Shown here one piece after another: positions 5,482-7,326 of a stretch of 7,326 bases of DNA (position 1 is its first letter; each line of letters begins with the position of its first letter). The notes under the pieces are model-generated. The model searched no databases, was not told where the DNA came from, and saw nothing but the letters and a program-made list of their open reading frames with translations. The stretch is from an uncultured Treponema sp. (GTDB lineage: Bacteria; Spirochaetota; Spirochaetia; Treponematales; Treponemataceae), in NCBI GenBank assembly GCA_946611835.1, contig CAMOEE010000129.1:1-7326 (forward strand). Reading direction: 5' to 3'. The position numbers were made by a program, and so were the translations under genes.

Positions 5482-6030
5482 ATGAAGCTGAAGGATTTTC
5501 TACTAAAAGCACGGGATGTTGCTGAAATTTATGTTCCCTGCGGTGCTTTTATCGTTATGTTCGTGGTCTTCGTCGCTCAGGTTATTTCACGATATGTTTT
5601 TAATTTTCCCCTCACCTGGGCCTATGAAGTTACAGTCTGGGGATTTTCCTGGACAGTTATTCTTGGAGCCTGTTACGCAATGAGAACACGCTCACATGTA
5701 ACTTTCACCATGATTTATGACGCAGTCCCAAAAAAGGTCGGGACTATTCTCTGTCTTTTGGGCAACATTTTGATTGCGATTGCTCTTGCGATTCTTATCA
5801 TTCCAAGCTGCCACTACATTAAATTCATGTTTTTTCAGAAAACTTCGGTATTCCGCATTCCGCTTACCGTGATTTTCGCTCCATTTGCATATTTCTTGTG
5901 TTCGATTATCGGCTACACAATCAAAGATATAATTTCAGAAGTTAAGATTCTGAAGTCTCCCGCTTCTGAAGTCACCAAACCTGCCGAAGCAGACGCTTCT
6001 CAGACTTCTACAGAGGAGGTTCGCTCATGA
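5482..6030 (+). CDS. dctQ: TRAP transporter small membrane subunit (DctQ family)
   Basis: This is a 182-residue protein with four predicted membrane segments, at about 15-37, 50-66, 86-108 and 125-147, as in DctQ/SiaQ. The family pattern is visible in VISRYVFNFPLTWAYEV (34-50) and in GACYAMRTRSHVTFTM (62-77). It forms the membrane complex with the large subunit encoded next. The start is secure: AGGAGG (5471-5476) lies five bases before ATG. The C-terminal 25-30 residues are polar, with many Ser, Glu, Ala and Thr, and extend past the last membrane segment; most small TRAP subunits end sooner. The stop codon overlaps the next start by four bases (ATGA), so the two subunits are probably translationally coupled. 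Confidence 0.93.
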   Translation: MKLKDFLLKARDVAEIYVPCGAFIVMFVVFVAQVISRYVFNFPLTWAYEVTVWGFSWTVILGACYAMRTRSHVTFTMIYDAVPKKVGTILCLLGNILIAIALAILIIPSCHYIKFMFFQKTSVFRIPLTVIFAPFAYFLCSIIGYTIKDIISEVKILKSPASEVTKPAEADASQTSTEEVRS

Positions 6031-7316
6031 GTTTCGCCCTTATCGTCGCACTTGCGATTTTCGTTCTTATTTTCGTGCTCCGTATGCCAATTTCAATCGG
6101 CATGCTGGTAGCAGGTGCCTTCTATTTCGTCATCAAGGGAATCTCCCTTGATTCTGTCTGTGACTTCGTAATGAACACCTACTACACGAACTATGTAATC
6201 ATTGCGGTTCCTCTCTTCATCTTTACGGCAAATGTAATGAACTCAGGCAAAGTAACCGAAAAAGTCTTCAAATTCGCAAACGCTGTCTCTGGTGGCCGCA
6301 AAGGTGCTCTGGGTCATGTGAATGTAATAGCTTCCCTCGTCTTCTCTGGAATGACAGGCTCGGCACTTGCTGACGCTTCGGGTCTTGGAAAAATGGAAAT
6401 CGATGCCATGAAAAAAGAAGGCTACGATGACGGTTTCAGCTGCGCAATCACTGCGGCTTCGGCTACAATCGGACCTATCTTCCCGCCAAGCATTCCCCTC
6501 GTAATGTACGCAATGTTCGCCAACTGCTCTGTGGGCGCTCTCTTTTTGGGCGGCATGATTCCGGCAATTCTCGTAGCAATCGTGCTTATGATTTATGTAA
6601 CCATGATGTCACACCTCAGGAATTACCCGGCTGCAGGAAAAACGCCGTGGAAAATCTTCCTGCACGAGACTTTGGGAGCAATTCCTTCTCTTCTCACTCC
6701 TGTAATTTTGCTGGCTGGCATTTACACCGGCGTTATGACCCCGACTGAGGCTGGTGCAATCGCAGGTCTCTACGCAATCATCATTTCATTCTTCGTCTAC
6801 AAGGCCCTTTCATGGGAAGGCTTGTGGAAAATCATCAAGGAAACCGTGGCTGGAACAGGCTCAGTCTCCCTCATGATTGGTGCGGCTTCGGTCATCTCAT
6901 ATATCGTTGCCCGAGAACAGATTGCAAACAATCTTGGTGCCTACATCATCGGCCTCAACCTGGGAAAGCTCGGCTTCCTTATCATCGTTAACATCGTCAT
7001 TCTCATTCTTGGAATGTTCATGGACACATCAACGATTCAGCTTGTCTTCGTTCCGATTTTGATTCCTGTAGCTGCTGCTTTAGGAATTGATTTGATTCAC
7101 TTCGGTCTTGTCGTCACCCTCAATATGATGATTGGTCTTTCAACGCCGCCGTTCGGAATGCTGCTCTTTATTACGGCAAACATTTCTGACACGCCGCTCT
7201 CAAAGGTAATGAAGGAAATTTTGATTCCGATTCTCTTCCTGCTGGCAGTCCTGGCTTTCATCACATTCGTGCCGAATTCGGTTCTCTTCCTGCCAAGAAT
7301 GGTCGGAATGATTTAA
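6027..7316 (+). CDS. dctM: TRAP transporter large membrane subunit (DctM family)
   Basis: This is a complete 429-residue protein, the usual DctM/SiaM length, almost entirely hydrophobic with about twelve membrane-associated segments. It is the ion-coupled transport subunit, usually driven by sodium in characterised members. Family motifs are MTGSALADASGLG (109-121), GPIFPPSIPLVMYA (149-162), MTPTEAGAIAGLYA (237-250), GMFMDTSTI (329-337) and STPPFGMLLF (372-381). The two similar halves with PPS and TPP loops fit the inverted-repeat elevator fold. The ATG overlaps the small-subunit stop by four bases and has AGGAGG (6014-6019) seven bases upstream. Motifs are intact and nothing suggests decay. 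With the binding protein and the small subunit it completes a three-part TRAP system. Substrate is set mainly by the binding protein, so this gene adds no specificity. Confidence 0.96.
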   Translation: MSFALIVALAIFVLIFVLRMPISIGMLVAGAFYFVIKGISLDSVCDFVMNTYYTNYVIIAVPLFIFTANVMNSGKVTEKVFKFANAVSGGRKGALGHVNVIASLVFSGMTGSALADASGLGKMEIDAMKKEGYDDGFSCAITAASATIGPIFPPSIPLVMYAMFANCSVGALFLGGMIPAILVAIVLMIYVTMMSHLRNYPAAGKTPWKIFLHETLGAIPSLLTPVILLAGIYTGVMTPTEAGAIAGLYAIIISFFVYKALSWEGLWKIIKETVAGTGSVSLMIGAASVISYIVAREQIANNLGAYIIGLNLGKLGFLIIVNIVILILGMFMDTSTIQLVFVPILIPVAAALGIDLIHFGLVVTLNMMIGLSTPPFGMLLFITANISDTPLSKVMKEILIPILFLLAVLAFITFVPNSVLFLPRMVGMI

Positions 7317-7320
7317 TTTA

Positions 7321-7326
7321 GAGGAG
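7321..7326 (+). promoter_or_regulatory. Probable ribosome binding site of the next gene
   Basis: The window ends in GAGGAG, five bases after the large-subunit stop. Every gene from 4333 on in this operon has an AGGAGG-type site five to seven bases before its start. A following co-directional gene, possibly a catabolic enzyme for the transported compound, is therefore expected just past the edge. Confidence 0.4.

Overview
The window looks like a stretch of bacterial chromosome. My best guess is a host-associated spirochaete close to Treponema, at moderate confidence. The reasons are the A/T-rich intergenic DNA beside genes of medium G+C, two lipoprotein-type signal peptides (an ApbE and a TRAP binding protein), strong AGGAGG-type ribosome sites, and a lipoprotein ApbE of the kind known from treponemes. 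No gene here fixes the genus, so this is inference.

Minus strand, positions 1-2865. Three co-directional genes are read leftward from the central control region. First is a FucU-type sugar mutarotase (2428-2865). Next is a lipoprotein FAD:protein FMN transferase, ApbE (1320-2360), which seems to have its own promoter almost touching a GTG start. Last is a PAS-GGDEF-EAL protein (1-1172) cut by the window edge. Its GGDEF signature has decayed to SSDEF, but the part of the EAL domain that is present looks intact, so it probably degrades or senses cyclic di-GMP.

Control region, 2866-3039. Two promoters point away from each other. Between their -35 boxes lies a cluster of palindromes built from AGAATT half-sites. 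Just downstream of the rightward promoter is an almost perfect TGTTCT-N7-AGAACA operator.

Plus strand, 3040 to the end. An apparent operon encodes a YhcH/YjgK/YiaL-family sugar anomerase-like protein, an IclR-family regulator, and a complete three-part TRAP transporter: lipoprotein binding protein, small membrane subunit and large membrane subunit. A large nested stem-loop with an embedded T-tract separates the binding-protein gene from the membrane genes and probably lowers their expression. The last ten bases end in GAGGAG, so another gene of the operon probably follows.

Together the plus-strand genes look like a regulated uptake system for a sugar acid or similar carbohydrate. The family set (IclR regulator, YiaL-family protein, TRAP P/Q/M) parallels the E. 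coli yiaJ-yiaL-yiaMNO region. The binding protein, however, has motifs closer to sialic-acid-type SiaP proteins. A sugar mutarotase on the other side of a shared promoter region suggests that sugar anomer interconversion matters for this substrate. No catabolic enzyme lies inside the window, so the substrate cannot be named. I see no tRNA, rRNA, CRISPR array or transposase.
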